From Alkalihalobacillus sp. TS-13 (GTDB lineage Bacteria > Bacillota > Bacilli > Bacillales > Fictibacillaceae), in NCBI RefSeq assembly GCF_019720915.1, contig NZ_JAHKSI010000001.1, positions 1,612,001-1,676,000 of the forward strand: a DNA stretch of 64,000 nt, given 5' to 3'. Made by a program: the position numbers and the translations under genes. Each line of letters begins with the position of its first letter. The stretch's first letter is position 1. Below the pieces are notes generated by a model. That model did not search any database. It had not been told where the DNA came from and worked only from the letters and a program-made list of their open reading frames with translations. Positions 26,361 to 34,596 of the stretch are shown piece by piece.

Positions 26361-26814
26361 TATAAAAGCGTCCCTTTCCGAGGAGAAAGACGATCTTATA
26401 GGTTTCTTTTTTGGAGCGTAACAACATCGTTCCTCCTTTTTGGATCGTCCCATTCACTCCATACTCTAGTTCCAAGCTTGAGGTCAATTCTTCAAAATAA
26501 ACCCCTTCAGGAAACTGGATGGTCTTGATTCTTTCCTTATTCCTAGAGTCTGTTTCCAGTGTGTATTGCTCACCTGCATTATTGAATTTGATTTGTACTT
26601 TGACTTGTTCTGTTAAAGCATATTGTTGAGCGTAATGCAGATCAGACGTCAGCAGTTGGATGAACTGTTTAACCTCCCTGCTATCCTTCATCGGAATCAT
26701 ATTGATGACAACTACACCAGTCATGACAACAAGTATCGAAAGAACCATCAAAAGCTCAAGCATTGTATAACCTTTTTCATTATGGTCTGCTGACTTTTCC
26801 GGTTTCTGAATCAT
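26347..26814 (-). CDS. comGD: Competence prepilin-like protein ComGD
   Basis: 155 aa with prepilin signal NEKGYTMLELLMVLSILVVM (cleavage after G, Glu at +5), then a beta-rich domain (QYTLETDSRNKERIKTIQFP). Minor pseudopilin. AGAGG lies 9 bases upstream, inside the end of comGC. Confidence 0.87.
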   Translation of the reverse strand: MIQKPEKSADHNEKGYTMLELLMVLSILVVMTGVVVINMIPMKDSREVKQFIQLLTSDLHYAQQYALTEQVKVQIKFNNAGEQYTLETDSRNKERIKTIQFPEGVYFEELTSSLELEYGVNGTIQKGGTMLLRSKKETYKIVFLLGKGRFYIEKL

Positions 26815-27094
26815 AATTTAAGACCTCTGAATCTCCTGGACATTTTATTTCATCTGAATCAATATATTCATCTAGCTCTCCAAGTTCTGTTGGCAATTCA
26901 TCATGCTCGACTTGATAAGCTGCCACCTGGCTCTGGACCAATTGAACGGTAGCAGCACAGCTCTTATCTTTTACGACATCATTGTTCTTAGCCATATTCG
27001 GAACAGCAATCAACAACAGAATCGAAATGATCAGAATGACGATCAACATTTCAATCAATGTAAATCCATTTTCATTCGAACTTTGACCAACCAT
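26780..27094 (-). CDS. comGC: Major competence pseudopilin ComGC
   Basis: 104 aa. Prepilin motif ENGFTLIEMLIVILIISILL (cleavage after G, Glu at +5) and a helical domain with two cysteines (KSCAATVQLVQSQ; EIKCPGD), probably disulfide-bonded through BdbDC. Main subunit of the transformation pilus. GAAGGGAGAAATACC precedes the ATG. Confidence 0.95.
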   Translation of the reverse strand: MVGQSSNENGFTLIEMLIVILIISILLLIAVPNMAKNNDVVKDKSCAATVQLVQSQVAAYQVEHDELPTELGELDEYIDSDEIKCPGDSEVLNYDSETGKVSRP

Positions 27095-27113
27095 GGTATT
27101 TCTCCCTTCTTTT

Positions 27114-28145
27114 TCAAAGTGATTGAAAGAGTTGAAAAACAGGAATCATCACCGACAGGAAAAGAATCAACACAATCGATCCGATCACTGCAAACATGAC
27201 AGGCTGAATGAGCGTTAAGAACCCTTTCAACCGTTCCTCAGCATTCTCAAGTAACATTTCACTAAAAAGAGCCAATTCTTCACCTAATTTTCCATTAGAC
27301 TGGCCAAAGAATGTGACCTGGGCGAGCTCAGGTAAAAAGTAAGGTTTTTCCTCGAAGGCTTCACTCAAAGATTTTCCTTTCCTCAAATCGGCTTTTAGGA
27401 TAGTGCCTTCTTCGTTGAAAAAGATCGAAAAACTCTGTTGTTCAAACAGTTGAAAAGCATTCGTCAAGGACAAACCACCTTTCAACAAATGACCGAGTTG
27501 AAAAGAAAAATATTGTGTCAAAACAATCTTCAAAGCCTCTCGCACGAAAGGAAACCTTAACCAGAAACAGATTTTGTCATGAGCGCTTTTATGTTTGAAG
27601 TGAAAATGTAGAATAATAAACATCAGAATGAGCAATGTGAGAGTCAAATAGATGAGGACTGGGATGAATTCTAGAAAAGAAATTAAATAAAGGGTGTAGA
27701 CAGGGAGGGCTAGATTTACCGATTGAAAAAGATTCGAAAACTGGGGAAACAGGAATTTAAGCATGAAGAACATCATTACACTCAAAGTTCCGAGAAGGAC
27801 TGCAGGATAACGGATTGATTGCAGGAATGATTTTTTCAACTCTTCACGTTTTTGGAGAATGGAACTGCCTTCAAGTAATCCGAATGAAAGATTCCCTTGT
27901 TCAGATGCAAAATAAAGGTAACCTAATATATCTGAGGGAATTCTTTGCCTTTCAAGGGACTCGAATAAAGGTTTTCCTTTAACAAGGTCTTCTTTAATCG
28001 TTTTGATAGTAACAGATGTAGCACGTTTATTTTGAAGGCTCAGTAACGTCAGCGATTCGGAAATCGAATACCCTTTATCAAGTAAGGTTCCGAGATTTTT
28101 CAGAAAGACTGCTTGCTGGGTGCTATTCCATTTATGCCTTCTCAT
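27114..28145 (-). CDS. comGB: Competence membrane protein ComGB (GspF type)
   Basis: 343 aa polytopic platform protein of the pseudopilus assembly machine, GspF fold duplicated: first half with FLKNLGTLLDKGYSISESL and helix AVLLGTLSVMMFFML, second with YFSFQLGHLLKGGLSLTNAF and C-terminal helix VMFAVIGSIVLILFLSVMIP. Overlaps comGA by 14 bases. Confidence 0.95.
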   Translation of the reverse strand: MRRHKWNSTQQAVFLKNLGTLLDKGYSISESLTLLSLQNKRATSVTIKTIKEDLVKGKPLFESLERQRIPSDILGYLYFASEQGNLSFGLLEGSSILQKREELKKSFLQSIRYPAVLLGTLSVMMFFMLKFLFPQFSNLFQSVNLALPVYTLYLISFLEFIPVLIYLTLTLLILMFIILHFHFKHKSAHDKICFWLRFPFVREALKIVLTQYFSFQLGHLLKGGLSLTNAFQLFEQQSFSIFFNEEGTILKADLRKGKSLSEAFEEKPYFLPELAQVTFFGQSNGKLGEELALFSEMLLENAEERLKGFLTLIQPVMFAVIGSIVLILFLSVMIPVFQLFQSL

Positions 28146-29181
28146 AACGGCTCACATTCTTAATCCTAAATGGCTGTATAGGTGTAAATCCCATTGCCAT
28201 CGCACGAATTTGATAATCATGCAGTTGAGGGAATTGTGTTAGTAGGTTCTTTTTGTTTTCAATTGCAGCCATTGTTTCTTCTAGCATTTCTCCATATAAG
28301 GTTTCATAGATCCCCATCCGACGGTTATCCCTCCTCAGCATGCAATAAAAGGAACATTCCCCGCTACAATATTGACAAGTAATATCACATAACCTTTGTG
28401 AAACGATTCCAAGTAACGTTTGCTTCAAGTCTTCAAATTTCAACCCAAATTCTAGAAGACGATAGAGACATCCAATTGTGTCTTTGGCGTGAAGTGTCGA
28501 TAAGACGAGATGACCTGTAAGAGAGGCACGTATCGCTAAATGAGCCGTGGCTTCATCTCGTATCTCTCCGATCATGATGACATCCGGATCGTGACGTAAA
28601 ATCGACTTGAACCCATCTAAATAGGTCACCCCTGCTGGTTCATTGATTTCAATTTGCAGTAAGCTGTCCATTCTTTTTTCAATCGGATCTTCCAGAGTGA
28701 TAACCTGACGTTTCATTTGGTGTTGGGATTCTTGCAATAAGGAGTAGAGGAGTGTTGTTTTTCCAGACCCAGTAGGACCTGCAAACAATATTAATCCTTG
28801 AGGTCGTGAGAGAAGGTTGTAAATGTTTTTGAGTGTATTTGGGAAAATAGAGAGCTTTGAATAGGTGTTTGCATCATGTTGAGGCAGGATTCGGATAGCT
28901 AGAGCTTCATTGTAAGCTGATGGTAACGTAGAAAGCCTTAAATGGATATTGCCATTTACGGGGAGATAATGATGAATTGAACCGTTCTGGGGCTTTCGCC
29001 TTTCACCGATATCCATGCCTGCTAAGTACTTGAAGTGGGATATGAGACGCTCACTTTGATTCAAAGGCATTTCTTCGAGGGTGAACAATCGTTGATCGAT
29101 TCTTGCTTGAATGGTAGCAGACCGACGCTTCGGATTAACATGTAAATCGGTTGCACGCATTGAAATAGCCTGTAATACCAA
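28132..29181 (-). CDS. comGA: Competence traffic ATPase ComGA
   Basis: Type II secretion-type ATPase that drives pseudopilus assembly. Walker A FAGPTGSGKTTLLYSL (GPTGSGKT, about 135-142), Asp box VITLEDPIE, Walker B DPDVIMIGEIRDEATAHLAI, His box TGHLVLSTLHAKD, and a C-terminal Cys cluster (CDITCQYCSGEC). 349 aa from TTG 29181. The usual N-terminus starts about 11 codons earlier, where a good AAGGTGG site is followed by ATA, not ATG. Regulation by ComK is expected, but I do not find a textbook K-box. Confidence 0.94.
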   Translation of the reverse strand: MVLQAISMRATDLHVNPKRRSATIQARIDQRLFTLEEMPLNQSERLISHFKYLAGMDIGERRKPQNGSIHHYLPVNGNIHLRLSTLPSAYNEALAIRILPQHDANTYSKLSIFPNTLKNIYNLLSRPQGLILFAGPTGSGKTTLLYSLLQESQHQMKRQVITLEDPIEKRMDSLLQIEINEPAGVTYLDGFKSILRHDPDVIMIGEIRDEATAHLAIRASLTGHLVLSTLHAKDTIGCLYRLLEFGLKFEDLKQTLLGIVSQRLCDITCQYCSGECSFYCMLRRDNRRMGIYETLYGEMLEETMAAIENKKNLLTQFPQLHDYQIRAMAMGFTPIQPFRIKNVSRYEKA

Positions 29182-29492
29182 TTTTTCACTCTTTGTTTCG
29201 ACGTTTATTTCTATAAAACCACCTTCTTTCGGGAAGTATATGACTAATTCGACATTATTAAAAAGTATCCTCTTTTTAATTTAAAAATCCTGTATATTTT
29301 TCCAAATAGCCATTATACTATATGTAGCTTGGAATTATTTATAGCCTCGACACAAAATTGACATAGCAATTGTAATTTACTTTTTTCATTCATTTGATTT
29401 ATAATACTAAAAGAGTCCATTTATTTTGGATGGAAAATCGTTAAATGCACTTATCTATCCGTAATGATCATTGCTGCAAAGGAGGATTACAT
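29182..29492. other. Divergent intergenic region, comGA-yqgY
   Basis: AT-rich. Minus-strand tracts AAAAATATACAGGATTTTT and AAAAAGAGGATACTTTTT resemble ComK-type A/T tracts, but the spacing within each is not the canonical AAAA-N5-TTTT. Plus-strand promoter for yqgY at 29376-29405. Confidence 0.45.
29376..29405 (+). promoter_or_regulatory. yqgY promoter
   Basis: TTTACT, 18 bases, TATAAT, about 87 bases before the ATG. Confidence 0.55.
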
Positions 29493-29738
29493 ATGGCAAG
29501 AATGTACCGCATGATGGGATTCTGGACGGCAGTCATCGCTGTAATGGCTTATGTTGGTGACATGCAGGCGTTTTCCCTTCTATTCGTAGGACAAACGGTA
29601 ATGTTTGTTGCACTTGGATACCTTAACCTATCTGAAAGAATGTATATTTATATTTTTGGTGCCTACTTAACAGTCTTCTTTATCGGTTTCACGTACTGGT
29701 CCACTTTCATGATGACACCTGGTTCAGGCGGACATTAA
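29493..29738 (+). CDS. yqgY: YqgY / DUF2626 small membrane protein
   Basis: 81 aa, three hydrophobic segments (MMGFWTAVIAVMAYVGDMQA, FVGQTVMFVALGYLNL, IFGAYLTVFFIGFTYW), ending TPGSGGH. Matches DUF2626. Start at 29493 after AAAGGAGGATTACAT rather than the upstream 29445. Function unknown. Confidence 0.88.
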   Translation: MARMYRMMGFWTAVIAVMAYVGDMQAFSLLFVGQTVMFVALGYLNLSERMYIYIFGAYLTVFFIGFTYWSTFMMTPGSGGH

Positions 29739-29747
29739 TCAGCGCAC

Positions 29748-29779
29748 AAAAAAGATGGACAATTCAGTCCATCTTTTTT
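29748..29779. terminator. Bidirectional terminator, yqgY / methyltransferase
   Basis: Perfect 13-bp stem AAAAAAGATGGAC / GTCCATCTTTTTT with a 6-base loop, between convergent genes and overlapping the methyltransferase stop. Confidence 0.9.
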
Positions 29780-30882
29780 AATTCGGCTTTTTCTTGAATG
29801 ATGACATGGAACGCTTCACTGATGCCCCCTGGGGTCACAAAGGAACGGATCGCCCGGTTCAACCTGCTTTCCTCAGAAAATGGATCGCGGTTATCGTGAT
29901 CGACCAAATGATCGAATAAACCATTATCCAATAAGAAATCCCTCTGCTTACCTAGATAATGCTTACACATTCCCATTTCCTCTCCTCTTTTTACTAACGA
30001 ATCGAGTTGTATATGAGTCGTCAAATCCATCTTTCCAGGGTGTAAAAGTGGATCCTTGATAAGCTGGTGATCAAGGTACCCTCTTAAGCTCCCGTTTCGA
30101 AGAGCAGGATCCAACAGTTCTTCGTTTTGGTACCCATAATCCACAGTAATTAATAACCCTTTTGAAAGTATCTCATCGATTTCAGAGATCCATTCCATCA
30201 TTTTTAATGGGACCTCGAAACGATGGTTTTCAGGAAGGGCAATCCCACTCCATTCGAACCATTGCAATATCTCCTTGCACTCAGTTGGCATCACGATTTC
30301 CTTCATCACTCGATTCTCATCCAACGTAAGCATGACCTCATGAAGTTTCCCATCTCGCTGCTCAACAACATGGACAGGAAATGCATCCAGGAGTTCATTG
30401 GAGAAAATGATTCCTTTTAAACCCCCGTGTTGCTGCTTGAAATCTGTAAGTGATGAATGAAATTCGACATTTTTATGCTGGTAGACGTTCATCTTTGCTG
30501 TTTTTAAATGATCATCACTTACATCAATGAAAGAATAGGACAATTCACCATAGCGTTCTGGTTTGGTCTTTTTCAAATAATCCAGTACTTGTTTGGAAAA
30601 AGAACCATTCCCTCCTCCTATTTCACATATATGAAAAGGAAGGTTCTTTTTTTTACAATAAGCATCAAAATAATCGGCAAATACCCATGCGAACACGGGA
30701 TGGATGGAACTTGACGTATAGAAATCACCATCCTTTCCGATTTTTGTTTCTTCTTTTTGATAATATCCCGTTTTATGATATAGGACAGTCTCCATAAAAT
30801 GTGCATAACTGATGCTGTTATGATTGCTTGATTGAATTTTCTCGTAAAGAAGTTCTTCAATCGTCATCTGGTCATATGTCAT
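29764..30882 (-). CDS. SAM-dependent methyltransferase, MidA/NDUFAF7 family
   Basis: 372 aa. Domain of the MidA type with ICEIGGGNGSFSKQV (SAM-binding glycine motif, about residues 83-97), IIFSNELLDAFPVHVVE and VDYGYQNEEL (acceptor-site motifs of the family). Mitochondrial relatives methylate an arginine in complex I; the bacterial substrate is unknown, and Bacillus lacks that complex, so a different protein target is likely. Overlaps yqgX by 4 bases. Confidence 0.88.
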   Translation of the reverse strand: MTYDQMTIEELLYEKIQSSNHNSISYAHFMETVLYHKTGYYQKEETKIGKDGDFYTSSSIHPVFAWVFADYFDAYCKKKNLPFHICEIGGGNGSFSKQVLDYLKKTKPERYGELSYSFIDVSDDHLKTAKMNVYQHKNVEFHSSLTDFKQQHGGLKGIIFSNELLDAFPVHVVEQRDGKLHEVMLTLDENRVMKEIVMPTECKEILQWFEWSGIALPENHRFEVPLKMMEWISEIDEILSKGLLITVDYGYQNEELLDPALRNGSLRGYLDHQLIKDPLLHPGKMDLTTHIQLDSLVKRGEEMGMCKHYLGKQRDFLLDNGLFDHLVDHDNRDPFSEESRLNRAIRSFVTPGGISEAFHVIIQEKAELKKMD

Positions 30883-31520
30883 AATGAAAAGCCATTCAAA
30901 AATGGATTCGAATTCATTTCTTCCCCGATCGTCGTTGAAGGACCATGTCCAGAAAGAACCTGGGTCTCTTCATCCAATGACAGCAACTGATTGTGGATAC
31001 TTTTCAGTAGGAGTTTGTGGTCCCCGCCAGGTAAATCTGTTCGGCCGATACTCCCCATGAATAACGCATCACCGCTTACCACCAAATCACTTTCTTTAAA
31101 ATAGAACGAAACACTTCCAGGTGAATGCCCCGGGGTGTAAAGGACCTTGCATGAAAAGCCATCTATTACTAGATTTTGTCCACCCTTCAATACATGGTCT
31201 GCTTCCTTCATGACAACTGATTGGACCATCGGGAAGAAACTAGAACCATTAAGGTCAGGATTCCCTAACCATTCAAGTTCTTCTTGATGAAGATATACCG
31301 GGGCATTCCACTTTGACCGGACCTCATCCAATGCGCCGATATGATCAAAATGGGCATGAGTAAGCAGAATAGCAGACGGCTTTAAACCAAGTGTTTCTAT
31401 CTCTTGATTTATTCGATCCCCTTCACTTCCTGGATCGATGATCAATGCTTCCCTTTCCCCATTCCATAATAGGTAACAGTTTGCTTGTACAGGACCTACA
31501 GTAAGTTGTTTCCATTCCAT
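30879..31520 (-). CDS. yqgX: MBL-fold hydrolase, glyoxalase II-like
   Basis: 213 aa metallo-beta-lactamase fold. Two-metal site visible as THAHFDHIG, YTPGHSPGSVSF and the C-terminal SGHGPSTTIGEE, plus VVSGDALF. Related to hydroxyacylglutathione hydrolases; a bacillithiol- or thioester substrate is plausible. Start at 31520 after GGAGGCGATACAT; an upstream start at 31541 lacks a site. Confidence 0.92.
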   Translation of the reverse strand: MEWKQLTVGPVQANCYLLWNGEREALIIDPGSEGDRINQEIETLGLKPSAILLTHAHFDHIGALDEVRSKWNAPVYLHQEELEWLGNPDLNGSSFFPMVQSVVMKEADHVLKGGQNLVIDGFSCKVLYTPGHSPGSVSFYFKESDLVVSGDALFMGSIGRTDLPGGDHKLLLKSIHNQLLSLDEETQVLSGHGPSTTIGEEMNSNPFLNGFSL

Positions 31521-31639
31521 ATGTATCGCCTCCATTGCCAATCTTCTTATTTTATTCTACACTATAGTAAATTCAAATCTAAAGTTATATTCCATTCATA
31601 CAATACCAATTTTGTGGGTGTATGGAAAGTGAGGGAGCT

Positions 31640-32116
31640 ATGCAAATCGTTTATGGTGTTGAGCATCGGGAATTAAGAGGGCATTCCCCTGGATTCATCA
31701 GCCAATTCGTACGGAAAATTGCAAGTACAGCCAATATTGTTGATCGAGATGATCGCTTGTGCATCGTACAATCTGAATCCGAATATCAAGCGCTTCAAGA
31801 CCTTTTTAAGGAAGATAATCTATTTGAAGAAGCGTATGTGCTCTATCCTCTCCAGTCTCCTACCACAACGTTCAATACAGATTATGGGTTCGTATCCTCT
31901 TCGAATCACGCCTATCTGTATAAAGAAATGGCAGTGCCTTTCCGTATGGATGAAGGAAATGAGGAGCAGACTAAAATGGCGTTGCTTCAATTGGAGGAAC
32001 ATCTTATCGCCCTCGATGATTCAGTTAATCCAATCATTTATTTTGCCGATCGTCAACAAGATGACTTGGTCAAGCAAATCGCTTCTGCTTATGATGTCTC
32101 CGTCACACTTTTGTAA
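31640..32116 (+). CDS. Hypothetical protein, unrecognised
   Basis: 158 aa, soluble, no membrane helix or signal. Begins MQIVYGVEHRELRG after GTGAGGGAGCT; contains YGFVSSSNHAYLYKEMAVPF and ends near VSVTLL. I do not recognise the family. Same strand as, and upstream of, the DUF2759 gene (130-base gap); divergent to yqgX. Confidence 0.65.
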   Translation: MQIVYGVEHRELRGHSPGFISQFVRKIASTANIVDRDDRLCIVQSESEYQALQDLFKEDNLFEEAYVLYPLQSPTTTFNTDYGFVSSSNHAYLYKEMAVPFRMDEGNEEQTKMALLQLEEHLIALDDSVNPIIYFADRQQDDLVKQIASAYDVSVTLL

Positions 32117-32246
32117 GGAATGGAATCTCGACAATCGAAAAAAAAACAGGTACAATAAGATAGGCAATCATTCTATTACATAGATTGTTATCGGAAAAAC
32201 AGGTTATAGTAATATTAACAAACAACAACATAAGGGGGGAAAGTTT

Positions 32247-32432
32247 ATGGCATTGGCAATCATCTTTGGCCTAGTAACCCTTTTCGCACTCTGGGCGTTA
32301 TTTAGAGAACTTAAAAGGAAAAATATCATTGCGTTAGGTTTTGCCTTCTTGACTGCAGCAGTGTTCGGATGGTTTACGGTGATGACTGTAATCGATATCT
32401 TCCACACTGGAGGTTGGGGCGGCGGGCACTAA
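32247..32432 (+). CDS. yqgW: YqgW / DUF2759 small membrane protein
   Basis: 61 aa with two membrane helices (LAIIFGLVTLFALWALF; ALGFAFLTAAVFGWFTVM) joined by a basic loop RELKRKN, ending HTGGWGGGH. Matches DUF2759. AAGGGGGGAAAG lies before the ATG. Function unknown. Confidence 0.88.
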   Translation: MALAIIFGLVTLFALWALFRELKRKNIIALGFAFLTAAVFGWFTVMTVIDIFHTGGWGGGH

Positions 32433-32444
32433 TCCGTCTACTCG

Positions 32445-32480
32445 AAAAAAGATTGACCGGAAATCCGGTCAATCTTTTTT
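32445..32480. terminator. Bidirectional terminator, yqgW / yqgV
   Basis: Perfect 16-bp stem AAAAAAGATTGACCGG / CCGGTCAATCTTTTTT with loop AAAT, between convergent genes. Confidence 0.93.
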
Positions 32481-32490
32481 CTTTCTTTAT

Positions 32491-32793
32491 TTACGTTTTT
32501 GCTTCGACTGATTTGACTTTGTCTTCCATCTTCACTTGCTTGTCCCGTCTGTCATCCAAACGGATATTGGTTGAAACCCGTTCGATGCCATTATTAAACG
32601 GTACTTCGTGAATTTGTTGGATGACATCAAATAAATCAGCGAGATCTCCTTCAATCAAAGTACTCATCGGTGTCAACTGATAACTGATCTTATCACTATT
32701 CTCATCAAGGACTTTTTGAACATCGGCAACATAGTCACTCATACTCGGTGTTTTCGTTCCTAGCGGTACAACTGTTACATCAACGATTGCCAT
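32491..32793 (-). CDS. yqgV: MTH1187 / DUF77 family thiamine-binding protein
   Basis: 100 aa ferredoxin-like fold, tetrameric in the family, reported to bind thiamine. Visible: AIVDVTVVPLGT, YQLTPMSTLIEGDL and the C-terminal RVSTNIRLDDRRDK. Lies 12 bases after the FetB-like permease gene, possibly cotranscribed with it. Confidence 0.9.
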   Translation of the reverse strand: MAIVDVTVVPLGTKTPSMSDYVADVQKVLDENSDKISYQLTPMSTLIEGDLADLFDVIQQIHEVPFNNGIERVSTNIRLDDRRDKQVKMEDKVKSVEAKT

Positions 32794-32805
32794 TGTAACC
32801 CTCCT

Positions 32806-33576
32806 CTAAGAATTTATATCGATCAGTTGCATTTTATCATTAAAATAAAATCTGTAAAGTAATATGGTCACCATCATCGCACAGACCGCGACAGAAACAA
32901 AAATACTTAGTGAGATGACGATTTGATACCGTACAGCATCTAGCGGGGAAACACCTCCTAATATCAAACCGGTCATCATCCCTGGCAGCTGGACGAGGCC
33001 GATTGTCTTCAACCCGTCGATATTGGGGATCATAGCCGCCTTCAAAGTTTTCCGGACAATCTGTAGGGACGATTGCTTCGGAGTCGCTCCTAAAGATAAG
33101 GCCGCTAAAACACGCCCCTTTTCTTCTCTGAACTGATGCTGCAGCCGCTCCAAAGCAAGACCTATTGCGATCATACTATTGCCGATCACCATTCCACTGA
33201 TCGGAATCACTTTTTCTGCTGAAAAGGGTATGTATCCGAACAATAACCATAATGACAAAATGAATATTTCTGTCAGGGCAATGATCGTGAATACAACTGA
33301 ATACACTCGGGGGATGTTCTTCCCTTTTCTGGCTGCGTTAATAGTAGCTACGACAACCATGACGGCGACCCATAAACCGATTCCTTGCCAACTAGGTAAA
33401 TCAAATAAGAAGCTCAATACATATCCGATAATGAACAGCTGCGCAACCCCTCGGATGGATGACCATATGATTGTTCTCGATAATTCAAGTGAGAACCAGT
33501 AAGAAAGGGATACGGGAATGATGACGAATACGATAATGAACATTAGTGATAGATTTGTAATTTCTGTGCCTTCCAT
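32806..33576 (-). CDS. ABC transporter permease, FetB / UPF0014 family
   Basis: 256 aa, about seven membrane helices. Family marks are LGATPKQSSLQIVRKTLKAA (coupling helix) and QLPGMMTGLILGGVSPLDAV. Members pair with a FetA-type ATPase; the E. coli pair has been linked to iron efflux. Six bases after the ATPase gene. Confidence 0.9.
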   Translation of the reverse strand: MEGTEITNLSLMFIIVFVIIPVSLSYWFSLELSRTIIWSSIRGVAQLFIIGYVLSFLFDLPSWQGIGLWVAVMVVVATINAARKGKNIPRVYSVVFTIIALTEIFILSLWLLFGYIPFSAEKVIPISGMVIGNSMIAIGLALERLQHQFREEKGRVLAALSLGATPKQSSLQIVRKTLKAAMIPNIDGLKTIGLVQLPGMMTGLILGGVSPLDAVRYQIVISLSIFVSVAVCAMMVTILLYRFYFNDKMQLIDINS

Positions 33577-33582
33577 AGTACC

Positions 33583-34287
33583 CTACTCCTTTAAAAACTG
33601 CTCGAATTGTTGTGTTGCAGGATGTTCGAACATTTCAGAGGTTAAGCCTTTTTCTACAAGTCGTCCACCCTCAATATAAAAGGTCTGTCCTCCCATTTTT
33701 TCTGCTTGCTTTAGGTTGTGGGTAACCATCATAATCGTAATCCCTTTTTCATCGCGCAAACGAAACAAGAGTTCTTCGATATGCTCGGCCGTCTTGATGT
33801 CCAACGCGCTGGTCGCTTCATCAAGCAGTAAGACAGATGGTTTATTGGCAAAAGTCCTTGCTATAGCGACTCGCTGCTGTTCTCCTCCTGATAATGAGGT
33901 GACGTGACGAGTCTTGAATGATCGGGGTAGGTCAACCAGATCAAGCAATCGGTCAACATCACAATCTTGTAGTTCCCCATGCAGATTAGGTCCATATTGA
34001 ATATTCTCTTCTGTGGTCCCATCAAAAAGATAGGCAGACTGGAAAACCATTCCGACCTCACAGCGTAACTTGGTCACTGGTAACGCTTTAATGTTCCGTC
34101 CTTTGTAATAAATGTCACCTGAATTTGGTTCTTCTAATCGGTTCAATAAGAATAATAAACTGCTTTTTCCTGCTCCAGATGGTCCAACCACTGTTGTAAT
34201 TTGTTGCATTACTAGTTCGAATGAAACATCTTTCAAATGGTCGGTTGATACTCCTTCACACCTTATGATTGCCTGGTTCCTATCCAT
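33583..34287 (-). CDS. ABC transporter ATP-binding protein, FetA-like
   Basis: 234 aa ATPase with Walker A GPSGAGKSSLLF, Q-loop VGMVFQSAYLF, signature LSGGEQQRVAIART, Walker B SVLLLDEATSALD and H-loop MMVTHNL. Pairs with the FetB-like permease downstream; cargo not certain from sequence (iron or another metal). Confidence 0.9.
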   Translation of the reverse strand: MDRNQAIIRCEGVSTDHLKDVSFELVMQQITTVVGPSGAGKSSLLFLLNRLEEPNSGDIYYKGRNIKALPVTKLRCEVGMVFQSAYLFDGTTEENIQYGPNLHGELQDCDVDRLLDLVDLPRSFKTRHVTSLSGGEQQRVAIARTFANKPSVLLLDEATSALDIKTAEHIEELLFRLRDEKGITIMMVTHNLKQAEKMGGQTFYIEGGRLVEKGLTSEMFEHPATQQFEQFLKE

Positions 34288-34596
34288 ATGCCTTCGACTC
34301 CATTTTCCTTTAATCTCTAATAGTCTTTACCTGAAACTGTTTCTTTACAAACCATAAACAAAAAACAAGGGGTAATCAAAAAATAAGAATTTCCTGAATC
34401 ATACTCTCAAGGATAGTTCTTGCTGTGTCAACACAAACTACTAAAACCCCTTATAAATAGACGAAATATGACAGACTTTTTCTTTACTATATTGGAAATA
34501 CCTCATAGTTTATTGGACTAGTGGGTGTTAGTCTTATATACTAAGAAATTCCGGCTACTTTTAAAAAATCACGCAAGGTTAAGGAAGGAGAAATTC
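34288..34596. other. Divergent intergenic region, fetA-like / BCCT
   Basis: 309 AT-rich bases between divergent genes. Several AT-rich hexamers but no -35/-10 pair that I trust; a short TGTGT-CA-ACACA inverted repeat near 34425. No gene seen. Confidence 0.4.

Noticed and set aside
29225-29300. Canonical ComK box for comG
   Set aside because: A/T tracts are present but the AAAA-N5-TTTT spacing is not met; not claimed as a feature.
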